NCBI RefSeq assembly: GCF_000614145.1
Contig: NZ_BAKK01000039.1
Coordinates: 1 to 37,440, forward strand
Direction: 5' to 3'
Origin: Bacteroides faecichinchillae JCM 17102
GTDB taxonomy: Bacteria > Bacteroidota > Bacteroidia > Bacteroidales > Bacteroidaceae
Length of the DNA stretch: 37,440 nt
Translations under genes and position numbers: made by a program
In this document: positions 1 to 7,070 of the stretch, one piece after another
Position numbering within the stretch: position 1 is the stretch's first letter
How the letters are laid out: the number at the start of each line of letters is the position of its first letter
Notes under the pieces: generated by a model
What the model was told of the DNA's origin: nothing
Seen by the model: only the letters and a program-made list of their open reading frames with translations
Database searches by the model: none

Positions 1-836
1 AAGGACTGATAGCTCGGTTCCGTTATCTTTCCGAAAATACTCTTTCGTGGCGGAAAGCATTCAACGTCAATATGCTTTGTGAATTTGCTTCGGCGGTAAC
101 TCCATCTGCGGTGGGAGGGAGTAGTTTGATTGTTCTTTTTCTGAATAAAGAAGGAATTAATGCCGGACGAAGTACTGCATTGATGATTTCCTGTCTCTTT
201 TTAGATGAATTGTTTTTGGTGATAGCCTGTCCGCTGGCATTGTTATTCTTTCCGTTTTCCGAGTTATTTGGAACTATAGCTGTTTTCTCTGAAAGTATCA
301 AGTTGCTATTCTTTGTTGTATATGGAGTGGTAACAATCTGGACTATTTTATTATATTTGGCATTATTTCATCGTCCCGAATGGGTAAAGCATTTGCTGAT
401 CAGTGTTTTTCGTTTGCCGTTACTTCGTCGTTGGAAGAAAGCAATTGAAGAATTGACGGATAATTTAGTGGAAAGTTCTCATCAAATCAGTGGCAAACCT
501 TTTGTATTCTGGCTGAAAGCGTTCGGGTTGACTTGTAGTGCCTGGGTTTCCCGTTACCTGGTGGTGAATGCATTATTGTTTGCTTTTACTACGGATGGAA
601 GTCAATTAGTTGCTTTCGTTCGTCAGCTTATCTTGTGGGTTGTGATGACTGTCAGTCCTACTCCCGGTGGAAGTGGAATTAGTGAATATATGTTTCAAAT
701 ATATTATGTAGACTTTTTCTCTGTTTCGGGAATGGCGTTGGTTGTTGCTTTTGTCTGGCGTATCATTACTTATTATATGTATTTGATTGTTGGGGTTTGT
801 ATTATTCCAGGATGGTTAAAGAAGTTCAATTTTTAA
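1..836 (+). CDS. Flippase-like / UPF0104 (YbhN, LPG-synthase TM domain) membrane protein, 5' truncated
   Basis: Integral inner-membrane protein of the lysylphosphatidylglycerol synthase transmembrane-region family (UPF0104/YbhN-like). The frame is open from position 3 through the left edge, so the true start lies outside the window; the ATG at 72 is internal. The visible C-terminal ~277 residues show several hydrophobic helices and the late motif PTPGGSGISE (about 658-687), which is typical of this family. Members are thought to move or modify lipids, but the substrate here is unknown. The gene ends with TAA at 834-836 and no clear terminator follows. Family assignment is fairly sure; function is inferred only from the family. 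Confidence 0.8.
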   Translation, partial: GLIARFRYLSENTLSWRKAFNVNMLCEFASAVTPSAVGGSSLIVLFLNKEGINAGRSTALMISCLFLDELFLVIACPLALLFFPFSELFGTIAVFSESIKLLFFVVYGVVTIWTILLYLALFHRPEWVKHLLISVFRLPLLRRWKKAIEELTDNLVESSHQISGKPFVFWLKAFGLTCSAWVSRYLVVNALLFAFTTDGSQLVAFVRQLILWVVMTVSPTPGGSGISEYMFQIYYVDFFSVSGMALVVAFVWRIITYYMYLIVGVCIIPGWLKKFNF

Positions 837-880
837 GATTTTTGAAATATTCTTGAAAAAAAATTGTAGCTTACATGCGT

Positions 881-888
881 TATCTTTG
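881..888 (+). promoter_or_regulatory. Candidate Bacteroides -7 box upstream of the microprotein gene
   Basis: TATCTTTG matches the Bacteroides -7 consensus TAnnTTTG and lies 31 nt before the ATG at 920. I see no well-spaced TTTG -33 partner; the nearest TTG triplets give spacings of 14 and 25 nt. A single-box match only. Confidence 0.35.
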
Positions 889-919
889 TAACAGATAAAA
901 AATAAAAGGAGGAAGAGAT

Positions 920-1081
920 ATGGATGACGATCTTTTAGAACAAAGAAATCGATATGCTATGATTGGAGCATTAATGATCATTATTAGCTTTATGTTTTTA
1001 TTCTATATGGGTAGTTCAATGGTCAGTGCAACAAAGAAATATCTGGAACAGGTACAAAAGATAGAGATAACTTGCCAGTAA
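920..1081 (+). CDS. Small single-pass membrane protein, 53 aa, unknown function
   Basis: A 53-codon frame, ATG at 920 to TAA at 1081. It is preceded by a purine-rich AAAGGAGGAAGAG, an unusually strong Shine-Dalgarno match for Bacteroides, and by a TAnnTTTG box at 881-888. The product has a charged start (MDDDLLEQRNRY), one hydrophobic helix at about residues 14-33 rich in Met/Ile/Phe, then a short basic and polar tail (TKKYLEQVQK). This is the layout of a small N-out or N-in single-pass membrane protein. I do not recognise a family. It sits between the flippase-like gene and the NUDIX gene, on the same strand as both. Confidence 0.55.
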   Translation: MDDDLLEQRNRYAMIGALMIIISFMFLFYMGSSMVSATKKYLEQVQKIEITCQ

Positions 1082-1128
1082 TTGTTATTAAGTAGGTAAG
1101 TTTTTTTATCTATAATTCATTCTATTGT

Positions 1129-1160
1129 TTTGTCGGTAGGACGGAAAATCATTATTTTTG
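1129..1160 (+). promoter_or_regulatory. Bacteroides-type promoter for the NUDIX gene
   Basis: TTTG at 1129-1132 and TATTTTTG at 1153-1160 are separated by 20 nt. This fits the Bacteroides primary sigma consensus TTTG-N19-21-TAnnTTTG. The predicted start site is about 1167, giving a very short leader before the ATG at 1181. Confidence 0.6.
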
Positions 1161-1180
1161 CTTAATGATAAATCAAAAAG

Positions 1181-1732
1181 ATGATGGAAGAAAAAGAAAG
1201 ACCTTGGAAAACAGTCAGTAGCAAATATTTATTCCGTTACCCTTGGCTGACTGTACGCTGTGAAGATATGTTGCTCCCTAATGGAAATCATATTCCTGAA
1301 TATTATATTCTGGAGTATCCGGATTGGGTAAATACTATTGCTCTAACCAAAGAAGGCAAATTCATTATGGTTCGACAATATCGTCCGGGAATTGGGAGAT
1401 ATTGTTACGAACTTTGTGCGGGAGTTTGCGAAAAAGAAGATTCTTCTCCACTAGAATCTGCCCAACGTGAATTATGGGAGGAAACCGGATACGGAAAAGG
1501 AAACTGGCAAGAATACATGGTGATCTCCGCTAATCCAAGTACACATACTAATTTAACACATTGCTTTCTCGCTACGGATGTGGAATTGATTGATCATCAA
1601 CATCTGGATGCTACAGAAGACTTGACAGTACATTTATTGACACTGGAAGAAGTAAAAACACTGTTGGAGAATAATGAAATAATGCAAGCATTGAATGCTG
1701 CTCCACTTTGGAAATATATGGCCAATATATAA
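1181..1732 (+). CDS. NUDIX hydrolase, ADP-ribose pyrophosphatase-like
   Basis: 183-residue NUDIX-fold hydrolase, expected to cleave a nucleoside diphosphate linked to another moiety, most likely ADP-ribose or a nucleotide sugar, in the cytoplasm. The NUDIX box runs from G81 to Y104 and ends in RELWEETGY (R96, E97, E100, E101 as metal ligands). The spacing between the first Gly and RE is longer than the canonical box (Glu84 and an extra DSS segment). The N-terminal FRYPWLTVRCEDMLLPNG segment resembles the substrate-binding domain of ADP-ribose pyrophosphatases. The start is chosen at the first of two adjacent ATGs, just after a good promoter. The gene converges with the broken transpeptidase gene across a repeat-rich spacer. 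The exact substrate cannot be read from sequence. Confidence 0.88.
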   Translation: MMEEKERPWKTVSSKYLFRYPWLTVRCEDMLLPNGNHIPEYYILEYPDWVNTIALTKEGKFIMVRQYRPGIGRYCYELCAGVCEKEDSSPLESAQRELWEETGYGKGNWQEYMVISANPSTHTNLTHCFLATDVELIDHQHLDATEDLTVHLLTLEEVKTLLENNEIMQALNAAPLWKYMANI

Positions 1733-1815
1733 TTTACATGCATATTGGATATTTATGAATTCTCTCTCTATGCTTTAACTCTCTCTCTGCATTTTAAAAA
1801 AGAAATTTATCTGCC

Positions 1816-1913
1816 ATCTTACACCAATTTTTATATATCTGTTTGATATATAAAGGTTTAATGGTGTGTAAGATACTGTTGCAGATCGGTGTAAGATCAT
1901 TTATCTTACACAC
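1816..1913. repeat. Nested/crossing inverted repeats around ATCTTACAC
   Basis: Four related blocks occur in order: ATCTTACACC (1816-1825), GTGTGTAAGAT (1864-1874), GGTGTAAGAT (1888-1897) and ATCTTACACAC (1903-1913). Block 1 is the exact reverse complement of block 3, and block 2 that of block 4, so the long pairings cross. Alternatively block 3 pairs with block 4 as a 9-bp hairpin with a 5-nt loop (1889-1897/1903-1911). Between blocks 1 and 2 lies another perfect hairpin, TATATATC/GATATATA at 1832-1839/1845-1852. It lies between convergent genes. Confidence 0.7.
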
Positions 1914-2031
1914 TTTATATTGTTTCTATTTGAAGTTGTTTGGTTAAACTTAATAATTCTTGTATCACTTATTGAAGACTTCGCTATTGCATTGTTTCTT
2001 TTTCAATATTGTTCCAAGATATTTTTAATGC

Positions 2032-2193
2032 TTGAAACAGAGTGTTCTAAGCTATAGAACACTCTGTTTCAATTTAGCAAAACACTTTGTTTCGATATGG
2101 TGAACGCTTAGTTTCAAGGCGTGAAACAAAGTGTTTCAAATATCGGAACTAAAAGTTTCAAGTGTTGAAACACTTTGTTTGTAGGCTTGAAAC
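2032..2193. repeat. Cluster of TTGAAACA-type inverted repeats with alternative hairpins
   Basis: A perfect 18-bp stem (TTGAAACAGAGTGTTCTA, 2032-2049, with 2055-2072; 5-nt loop) is followed by more copies of the same unit: AACACTTTGTTTC (2081-2093), GTTTCAA (2111-2117), AAACAAAGTGTTTCAA (2124-2139), GTTTCAA (2155-2161), TTGAAACACTTTGTTT (2165-2180) and TTGAAAC (2187-2193). The copy at 2123-2139 can pair over 13 bp with 2081-2093 or over 16 bp with 2165-2180, but not both. The stretch 1733-2227 holds no gene I can support and is dominated by these repeats; it separates converging transcripts. Confidence 0.75.
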
Positions 2194-2227
2194 TATTCGA
2201 TTGACCGTATTTAGGTTACGAATTGAA

Positions 2228-2945
2228 CTATAAGTTTGATGAGTTGCTAAAAGTAGTTGTTTTTAAAAAGCTACTTTGAGCCAGATAATTGGCATTGTTA
2301 GCATAGATAAATATGACACTCCCGTCTTTGATTGTATTAATAATAGGTTTTGTCACAGTTTGCGGAAGTGCGGGACATCCGAAGCTTCTTCCCAACGCCC
2401 GGAAGCAATCACAGAAGGATTGGCATAAGCAGCCCCATGCATTACAATCGCACGTTCTTTCGCCTTATCGTTGATACCTTTTTCCAGTCCGTTGAGAATA
2501 AGTGAATATCCGTTTTTCCCCTGATAAGTGTTTTCTGTCAGATAAAAGCCCAATGAACTTTTGTAAGAACCAGTTTGATTGGAAAAAGAAGTAGCATAAT
2601 TTTCTCCACTATTTTTCCCATGAGAGACAACAGAACTATACAGAAGCTCTTTCTTGTCAATGTCAAAAACATAAAGTCTTTTTTCAGTGGAAGGTTTAGA
2701 GAAGTCGATCAATGTTAGTATTGGTTTTTTCTTTCCTTGGATTCGGTTGTAACCTGCTACTGCTTGACGAAAGGCGATAAAATTGACTGTACCTGCCAAT
2801 CCCATTTCTTCGTAAAGCTGTTCGCCTGCTGCCAATTCCGATACGGGAAGAGAAGAAAGTACAGAATTATCTTCCTATTTGTGTTAGAAATATGGCTGAG
2901 CGGGAAAAAAAGAAGTAAACAACTTAATGCGATTTTCTGAAACAT
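2228..2945 (-). pseudogene. Murein L,D-transpeptidase catalytic-domain protein (YkuD_2-like), two frameshifts
   Basis: Exported L,D-transpeptidase-like protein, about 239 residues once two single-base losses are restored. The start is ATG at 2945, giving a signal peptide (MFQKIALSCLLLFFPLSHIS). The body frame resumes at SVLSSLPVSELAAGEQLYEE and contains the HGAAYANP segment. The catalytic-type motif GRSFGCPALP and the tail ending at TAG (2228) lie in a third frame. One lost base is near 2875 (AGGGAAG read as AGGAAG) and one near 2390-2394. With both restored, the length is an exact multiple of three and the family order is continuous. As given, the frames break into 2945 to ~2875, ~2875 to 2353, and ~2390 to 2228. 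It lies 43 bp downstream of another transpeptidase gene. Either a true pseudogene or sequencing error. Confidence 0.8.
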
Positions 2946-2988
2946 GATAGATATTCTATAAAAAACGATGTGGCAAATATAGGAAAAT

Positions 2989-4005
2989 TTATTCCAATAC
3001 AAAAATAATCGTCTCATTTACAGGCGCCCAGTCGAAAATAAACTTGGCATGTGAGGTCGCATTTCGTACACACATATGTGATCTTGGAGTGGTCCCCAAC
3101 GACCAACTGTATTCTATTTGAGTAGTGCGTGGTGCATTGACAGGCACTCCGTGAATATAAGCTCCGTCAGTGAAACGGCTGGCATAAGGGGCATATCCTC
3201 CTGTTTCTATCGAGCCATCTTTCAGAAATATCATTTTAACCTTCTTTTCTTGTAGTACAAACATTCCTAAAGGAGTCTCTTGCGCATATGGTGGGCGATG
3301 GAGTCCTGTGGTAGAAGGGTTCATACTGCGGATCAGCCATTGTCCTTCTCCTGTGCGTTCTAAAGTAGCGATATTCTGATTGTGGCGGTCCACAAAAATA
3401 GCTTTATTAAATACAATCGTATCACCGATCACTTTTACATACCTTTTAGGAACCATCCATTCATCTCCTGTGAATATGGGTTCCACTCTGACAAAGTTTG
3501 CCCCATCTTCCAGAAAACGTGTCAGTTCACCGTCCTGTCCGTAACGTTCGGGTATAAGCGTATCTGTCAGTAGATAAAGAGGGATGGATTGATAACGTTC
3601 CACTCCCAGCGTATCTGCTATACGTTTATAAGCATTTCTTTTATAACTTTTTACGAGCGGTGCTTCCCCATTCCTATTTTTATAATTCTGAAGAATAGCC
3701 CATCGTGATGGTTGCAACTGTATCGTTTCGAGTAAAGCAAGACGTTCTTTGATCTTATCCCATTGGAAGTTACGAGTTGTATCTTTGTAAGGATACGTAT
3801 CTTCCAGTGTATATTTGTCATACAGTAATTCTTTGCTGACATGGATATCTTCTGCGGTAATTTTCTTGATAACAGGTATTTCAATAGTGTCCTGTTTTAC
3901 AGAATCAGTCGGTGGTATCTCGACAGTAGAAACATTTCCTGTCCGAGAAGTACAGGAGTAGAGTACGCAGAGGGCAATGAATATGCCGATTCCTATTTTC
4001 TTCAT
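2989..4005 (-). CDS. L,D-transpeptidase (YkuD-type) lipoprotein
   Basis: Predicted lipoprotein L,D-transpeptidase, which would cross-link or modify peptidoglycan, or attach proteins to it, in the periplasm. I chose the ATG at 4005 because it gives a compact lipoprotein signal (MKKIGIG...LYSC, lipid Cys18); an ATG five codons upstream (4020) is also possible. The 338-residue product has a long N-terminal region, then a YkuD domain with His285-Gly286 (YIHGVPVN) and the catalytic motif S309-H310-M311-C312-V313-R314. The usual motif is SHGCVR, so Gly is replaced by Met beside the catalytic Cys312. It is transcribed away from groES and toward the broken YkuD_2 gene 43 bp downstream, possibly as one unit. 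Confidence 0.85.
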   Translation of the reverse strand: MKKIGIGIFIALCVLYSCTSRTGNVSTVEIPPTDSVKQDTIEIPVIKKITAEDIHVSKELLYDKYTLEDTYPYKDTTRNFQWDKIKERLALLETIQLQPSRWAILQNYKNRNGEAPLVKSYKRNAYKRIADTLGVERYQSIPLYLLTDTLIPERYGQDGELTRFLEDGANFVRVEPIFTGDEWMVPKRYVKVIGDTIVFNKAIFVDRHNQNIATLERTGEGQWLIRSMNPSTTGLHRPPYAQETPLGMFVLQEKKVKMIFLKDGSIETGGYAPYASRFTDGAYIHGVPVNAPRTTQIEYSWSLGTTPRSHMCVRNATSHAKFIFDWAPVNETIIFVLE

Positions 4006-4120
4006 AATCATACAGTGCATTTATAAGCTCGTTCACGAATATACGTTATTATAAGGAATAATCCACTTCTTTTGTTTAAAAAGTATGGAACAAATATACT
4101 TTTTGCCAGTCGAGCCGAAT

Positions 4121-4141
4121 GGACGGTCATTTTGTCAGTCC
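4121..4141. promoter_or_regulatory. Imperfect palindrome upstream of groESL, candidate heat-shock operator
   Basis: GGACGGTCA (4121-4129) and TGTCAGTCC (4133-4141) flank TTT and match at 7 of 9 positions as inverted repeats. It lies about 125 bp before groES in the divergent spacer with the transpeptidase gene. I see no CIRCE element. A role as operator is inference from position. Confidence 0.35.
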
Positions 4142-4199
4142 ATTTCTGCCAAACAAACATTATTTTACTTTGGCACACTTTTCGCAATGTCTTTAGCGT

Positions 4200-4220
4200 C
4201 CCGCCCGTTAAAAAGGCGGG
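4200..4220 (+). promoter_or_regulatory. GC-rich hairpin in the groES leader
   Basis: CCCGCC (4200-4205) and GGCGGG (4215-4220) form a perfect 6-bp stem with a 9-nt loop, followed by TGGCTTTTAATTAT. It stands out in an AT-rich spacer 45 nt before the groES ATG and just downstream of a -7-like TTACTTTG at 4165-4172. It could be a stabilising 5' hairpin or a leaky attenuator. Confidence 0.45.
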
Positions 4221-4265
4221 TGGCTTTTAATTATAAATGTATAACAATATAAAATCAAAAAAACT

Positions 4266-4538
4266 ATGAACATTAAACCGTTAGCAGACAGAGTGCTTAT
4301 TCTCCCTGCCCCTGCAGAAGAAAAAACAATTGGTGGTATTATTATTCCTGATACAGCAAAAGAAAAACCTTTGAAAGGTGAAGTTGTGGCAGTAGGTCAG
4401 GGAACAAAAGACGAAGAAATGGTATTGAAAGTAGGCGATACAGTTCTTTATGGTAAATATGCCGGAACAGAACTCGAAGTTGAAGGTACCAAATATCTGA
4501 TTATGCGTCAGAGCGATGTTGTCGCTATTTGGGGTTAA
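4266..4538 (+). CDS. groES: Co-chaperonin GroES
   Basis: 90-residue cytoplasmic co-chaperonin that caps GroEL as a heptameric lid and releases folded substrate. The sequence opens with MNIKPLADRVLILPAPAEE, the standard GroES start. The mobile-loop region is EEKTIGGIIIPDTAKEKP, containing the GGIIIP motif that docks to GroEL. It ends in the conserved RQSDVVAI strand. Length is normal for the family. It is 42 bp upstream of groEL on the same strand, and the two are surely cotranscribed. The leader carries a GC-rich hairpin and an imperfect palindrome upstream. Confidence 0.98.
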   Translation: MNIKPLADRVLILPAPAEEKTIGGIIIPDTAKEKPLKGEVVAVGQGTKDEEMVLKVGDTVLYGKYAGTELEVEGTKYLIMRQSDVVAIWG

Positions 4539-4580
4539 TTAAAATAGTAAACTATAAATTTTAAAATTGTAAATATCATT

Positions 4581-6218
4581 ATGGCAAAAGAAATATTATT
4601 CAATATCGATGCCCGTGACCAACTGAAAAAAGGTGTCGATGCGTTGGCAAATGCAGTAAAAGTAACACTTGGCCCGAAAGGACGTAACGTTATTATCGAA
4701 AAGAAATTTGGTGCTCCACACATTACAAAAGACGGTGTGACAGTAGCAAAAGAAATCGAATTGTCGGATCCTTACCAGAATACCGGTGCACAACTGGTAA
4801 AAGAGGTTGCTTCTAAGACTGGTGACGATGCAGGTGACGGTACTACTACTGCAACTGTTTTGGCTCAGGCCATCATAGCTGAAGGCTTGAAAAACGTAAC
4901 TGCTGGTGCAAGTCCAATGGATATCAAACGTGGTATTGACAAGGCTGTTGCCAAAGTGGTAGAATCAATCGAAGGACAAGCTGAAACTGTAGGTGACAAC
5001 TATGACAAGATTGAACAGGTTGCTGCTATCTCTGCAAACAATGATCCGGTGATCGGTAAATTGATCGCTGACGCTATGCGTAAAGTTTCTAAAGACGGTG
5101 TGATCACTATCGAAGAAGCTAAAGGTACTGATACTACCATCGGTGTAGTAGAAGGTATGCAGTTCGATCGTGGTTATTTGTCTGCTTACTTCGTAACAAA
5201 TACAGAGAAGATGGAATGTGAGATGGAGAAACCTTACATCCTGATCTACGATAAGAAAATCTCTAATCTGAAAGACTTCTTGCCTATCCTCGAACCGGCT
5301 GTACAGTCTGGACGTCCTTTATTGGTAATTGCAGAAGATGTAGACAGCGAAGCATTGACTACGTTGGTTGTAAACCGTCTGCGTTCTCAATTGAAGATCT
5401 GTGCTGTGAAAGCTCCGGGCTTCGGCGATCGTCGTAAGGAAATGTTGGAAGATATCGCTATCCTGACAGGTGGTGTAGTTATCAGCGAAGAAAAAGGTTT
5501 GAAACTGGAACAAGCTACTATCGAAATGTTGGGTACTGCTGATAAGGTTACTGTTACTAAAGATTACACTACAGTTGTAAACGGTGCTGGTGACAAAACT
5601 GCAATCAAAGAACGTTGCGCTCAGATCAAAGCTCAGATTGAGGCTACTAAATCAGATTACGACCGCGAGAAATTGCAGGAACGTCTGGCTAAATTGTCAG
5701 GTGGTGTAGCTGTACTTTATGTAGGTGCTGCTTCTGAGGTAGAAATGAAGGAGAAGAAAGACCGCGTAGATGATGCATTGCGTGCTACTCGTGCTGCTAT
5801 CGAAGAAGGTATCGTTGCTGGTGGTGGTGTTGCTTATATCCGCGCTATCGACGCTTTGGAAGGTATGAAGGGTGACAATGCCGACGAAACAACAGGTATT
5901 GATATTATCAAACGTGCTATTGAAGAGCCACTTCGCCAGATTGTAGCTAACGCTGGTAAAGAAGGTGCAGTCGTTGTTCAGAAAGTACGTGAGGGCAAAG
6001 CTGACTATGGTTATAATGCTCGTATGGATGTTTACGAAAACTTGCATGCAGCAGGTGTAGTAGACCCAGCTAAAGTTACTCGTGTAGCTTTGGAAAATGC
6101 AGCTTCTATTGCAGGTATGTTCCTGACAACTGAGTGTGTGGTTGTAGAAAAGAAAGAAGAAAAACCTGAAATGCCGATGGGTAATCCCGGAATGGGGGGC
6201 ATGGGCGGAATGATGTAA
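4581..6218 (+). CDS. groEL: 60 kDa chaperonin GroEL
   Basis: 545-residue chaperonin, ATP-driven folding cage with GroES. It starts MAKEILFNIDARDQLKKGVD, carries the nucleotide-binding stretches VTLGPKGRNV and GDGTTTATVLA, and ends in the Gly-Met-rich flexible tail (NPGMGGMGGMM). Length is typical and the frame is uninterrupted. Codon choice is strongly biased toward GCT, GGT and CGT, as in highly expressed genes, unlike the AT-rich accessory genes at the right of the window. A strong intrinsic terminator follows at 6255-6290. Confidence 0.99.
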   Translation: MAKEILFNIDARDQLKKGVDALANAVKVTLGPKGRNVIIEKKFGAPHITKDGVTVAKEIELSDPYQNTGAQLVKEVASKTGDDAGDGTTTATVLAQAIIAEGLKNVTAGASPMDIKRGIDKAVAKVVESIEGQAETVGDNYDKIEQVAAISANNDPVIGKLIADAMRKVSKDGVITIEEAKGTDTTIGVVEGMQFDRGYLSAYFVTNTEKMECEMEKPYILIYDKKISNLKDFLPILEPAVQSGRPLLVIAEDVDSEALTTLVVNRLRSQLKICAVKAPGFGDRRKEMLEDIAILTGGVVISEEKGLKLEQATIEMLGTADKVTVTKDYTTVVNGAGDKTAIKERCAQIKAQIEATKSDYDREKLQERLAKLSGGVAVLYVGAASEVEMKEKKDRVDDALRATRAAIEEGIVAGGGVAYIRAIDALEGMKGDNADETTGIDIIKRAIEEPLRQIVANAGKEGAVVVQKVREGKADYGYNARMDVYENLHAAGVVDPAKVTRVALENAASIAGMFLTTECVVVEKKEEKPEMPMGNPGMGGMGGMM

Positions 6219-6254
6219 TATCGTTCTTCTTTAGAATAACATATAAAAAAGTTA

Positions 6255-6290
6255 GAACCGCTTTCTTTGTAAAAGGAGGCGGTTCTTTTT
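6255..6290 (+). terminator. Intrinsic terminator of groESL
   Basis: GAACCGC (6255-6261) pairs with GCGGTTC (6279-6285). The TTTCTTT/AAAGGAG interior partly extends the stem, and a T5 run follows (6286-6290). Confidence 0.85.
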
Positions 6291-6566
6291 GTCTCCCTGC
6301 CAATACTAAGATTATCTATCTTTTCTTTCTTTGTCTATTTATCTGCATGTATAAAAACGTTATGTCTGCAAAGTCAATCATAGTAAAGACTACATGTTAG
6401 AATCTTGCATGATTTTCTCGGTCAGGGAACTGCCTTGGTAGGAGTATTGAATCTTTTCTGTATGTCTTCAGACAAATTCAAACCTCAACTGGAAATAGAT
6501 TGGTGGGTATTGCAGCCATGGCGTTGTGTCTATCTGTGGATAGGTAAAATTGTACTTTTTGAGTTA
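6291..6566. other. Gene-free convergent spacer
   Basis: Between the groEL terminator and the end of the GDYXXLXY gene I see no supported gene. A 62-codon open frame at 6405-6593 has only a TTG start, no ribosome site, and runs into the opposite-strand gene. Confidence 0.5.
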
Positions 6567-7070
6567 CTATTTATTCGGCTCTGGCTGAATTAGCTGAAAT
6601 TTCTCATTATACAATCCGATCAGTAAGCTTTGTCCTTTTCCATTTACTTTCAATCCCCCGTAAACGGCGTTTTCATAGACATCAGCTTGTCCTTCTTCAA
6701 AAAAGAAAGATTCTGCTCCGAAGAATAACCGGAAATCAACTACTTTATATTTGATAGCCAGCTCATTTCCTGATATAGGTTCCAGATTTTCTTGCAGGCG
6801 AATGACTTGCCCCACTTGGTTACTGTCTGTTTTCAGAATTGCGTACCCATGTGTCGGTGTATTCTCCTGTAACAGTCCCGATCTTGCTTCCTGGTAACTG
6901 AGTTGCATATAATCTCCTTGCATCAGGGAACGGGGATCGACTGGAGCTAAATGTAATAATACCAGTTGGCCGTTTTCCAGTATCTTTTCCTTCTGATAAA
7001 TAGACCAATTGAAATAACCTAATAGAAGAATCAGGTTTACGATAATCAGTATCCGGCTATATTTTTTCAT
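6567..7070 (-). CDS. GDYXXLXY domain protein
   Basis: 167-residue protein of the GDYXXLXY family, named for a motif present here exactly as G52-DYMQLSY-59. It has one N-terminal membrane helix (about residues 6-23) and then a soluble domain predicted to lie outside the cytoplasm. It is the last gene of a leftward operon; its ATG overlaps the end of the DUF4401 gene by 14 nt, implying translational coupling. The three-gene association DUF2157-DUF4401-GDYXXLXY recurs in many bacteria, which suggests one membrane complex. Its biochemical function is not known. Confidence 0.88.
   Translation of the reverse strand: MKKYSRILIIVNLILLLGYFNWSIYQKEKILENGQLVLLHLAPVDPRSLMQGDYMQLSYQEARSGLLQENTPTHGYAILKTDSNQVGQVIRLQENLEPISGNELAIKYKVVDFRLFFGAESFFFEEGQADVYENAVYGGLKVNGKGQSLLIGLYNEKFQLIQPEPNK

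Noticed and set aside
1733..2227. CRISPR array
   Set aside because: The repeats are short, palindromic, irregularly spaced and in both orientations, with no uniform spacers and no cas genes.
2737..3017. Frames opposite and shifted over the start of the broken transpeptidase, including an 86-residue minus-strand protein starting at 3017
   Set aside because: Only the part from 2945 encodes the signal peptide of the frameshifted gene; the rest is read-through in the wrong frame or antisense.
5697..6047. 116-codon minus-strand open frame inside groEL
   Set aside because: Antisense shadow of a highly biased conserved gene; composition (Thr/Ser/Phe-rich) reflects the complementary codons.
6405..6593. 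62-codon plus-strand open frame after groEL
   Set aside because: Only a TTG start, no ribosome site or promoter, unusual Trp/Leu-rich composition and overlap with the opposite-strand GDYXXLXY gene.
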